This document shows positions 29,209 through 29,608 of a stretch of 29,608 nt of DNA, one piece after another. The position numbers were made by a program, and so were the translations under genes. Numbering within the stretch: the first letter of the stretch is position 1; each line of letters starts with the position of its first letter. The notes below the pieces were generated by a model. That model did no database searches and had not been told where the DNA came from. It saw nothing but the letters and a program-made list of their open reading frames with translations. The DNA is from Gnetum montanum (taxonomy: Eukaryota > Streptophyta > Gnetopsida > Gnetales > Gnetaceae), in contig MNCI01024239.1 of NCBI GenBank assembly GCA_015680685.1, forward strand, positions 170,582-200,189. The letters run 5' to 3'.

Positions 29209-29608
29209 TTATGATGTTCCACCCATGCTAAGAGAAGAAATTTGTGCCGCTTGAATGATGGGCTCTGTACATTCCATCATTAAAGCGGGCCAGGTGGCAA
29301 AAAAATGTGGTGGCATGTTTAAAGCTAGTGTGGCTAGTGCATCAGCTACAATGTTCTCATTACGCGACACATGTTGGACATCAGTTGTCATGAATTATTT
29401 CAGGAGATCTTTAGCCATATCGTAATAGGGCTGCAGATGCATGGCTTTGCAGGCGTAGACTCCTGTGATTTGATTGATGACGAGCATTGAATCACCTCGG
29501 ATTGCCAGATGTCAAACGTTGAGTTTTCTAGCTGTTAATAATCCCCTTAGGAGCCCCTCGTACTCTGCCATGTTGTTCATACAAGGAAATGCCAGGTGAT
29601 AAGCCAGT
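29209..29608 (-). pseudogene. Ty3/gypsy RNase H relic (runs off the window)
   Basis: The - strand translation from the right edge gives NNMAEYEGLLRGL, with the catalytic Glu in the A-E-Y-E motif. LAIRGDSMLVINQITG follows with its Asp in G-D-S, then YDMAKDLL, a TAA, and VQHVSRNENIVADALATLA with the last catalytic Asp in ADAL. This AEYE/GDS/ADAL arrangement is the archaeal-like RNase H type found in Tat-lineage gypsy elements. A TGA stands where Arg is usual (after KLNV). Reverse transcriptase should lie to the right of the window. Confidence 0.85.

Larger units (their letters stand above)
25206..29608 (-). mobile_element. 3' part of a Ty3/gypsy (Tat-lineage-like) retrotransposon
   Basis: On the - strand, from the right edge, come RNase H, integrase, a long untranslated region with minisatellite, and then a probable LTR. 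RT-RNase H-integrase is the Ty3/gypsy order. The RNase H (AEYE...RGDS...) and the GYYWP...CDTCQ, WGLDIIGP, YFTKWVEA integrase text resemble plant Tat/Retand elements, which also have long 3' untranslated regions. gag, protease, RT and the other LTR lie beyond the window. Stops are scattered through every domain, so it is dead. Confidence 0.85.

Overview
This window reads as nuclear DNA of a land plant with a large, repeat-rich genome. A gymnosperm-like genome is my best guess, but nothing here fixes the species. It is AT-rich, nearly every coding trace is broken by stops and frameshifts, and the recognisable families are plant retroelements (Ty1/copia, LINE, Ty3/gypsy of Tat type). The only undamaged coding sequence is three short exons with plant-type GT..AG splice sites. 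I see no prokaryotic operons, rRNA, functional tRNA or organellar genes.

Left part (1-5316): an old Ty1/copia element on the + strand. A 5' LTR remnant (201-483), primer binding site, gag, protease, integrase, reverse transcriptase and RNase H relics, polypurine tract and a full 3' LTR (4815-5316) are all visible. The first ~200 bases of the window are unrelated retroposon-like tail sequence that abuts the 5' LTR sharply.

5330-5960 is a degenerate minisatellite. From about 6385 to 9360 lies a decayed LINE. Its endonuclease is on the - strand (7130 down to 6385) and its reverse transcriptase on the + strand (7480 up), the layout expected of a 5'-inverted (twin-primed) insertion. Next comes an unidentified element-like protein relic with a Gln-rich coiled coil (9416-10600) and a GC-rich tail.

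12494-13331 holds a tRNA-derived SINE-like sequence, then the last three exons of an EamA/DMT-type membrane transporter. The reading frame is open across all three exons and all junctions are phase 0. Earlier exons are not found in the window.

14289-18540 is satellite-like. About 13 diverged units of ~190 bp carry a hairpin core (TCCATG...CATGGA), followed by a second, different T-rich sequence with ~180-bp spacing.

18942-20854 and 22822-24784 are two same-strand, diverged copies of a multi-exon gene family I do not recognise. They share collinear protein blocks and an intron at the same place. This pair is the best candidate for something undescribed. Short repeats, a 24-bp perfect palindrome and a G-quadruplex motif lie between them.

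25206-29608 is the 3' part of a Ty3/gypsy Tat-lineage element on the - strand. It has a probable LTR with a TATA box and several hairpins, a 3' untranslated region with a ~30-37-bp minisatellite, integrase, and RNase H running off the right edge. Across all the relics, in-frame stops are mostly TAG/TAA/TGA where the family has Gln, Trp or Arg. This is what C-to-T decay of methylated DNA produces.
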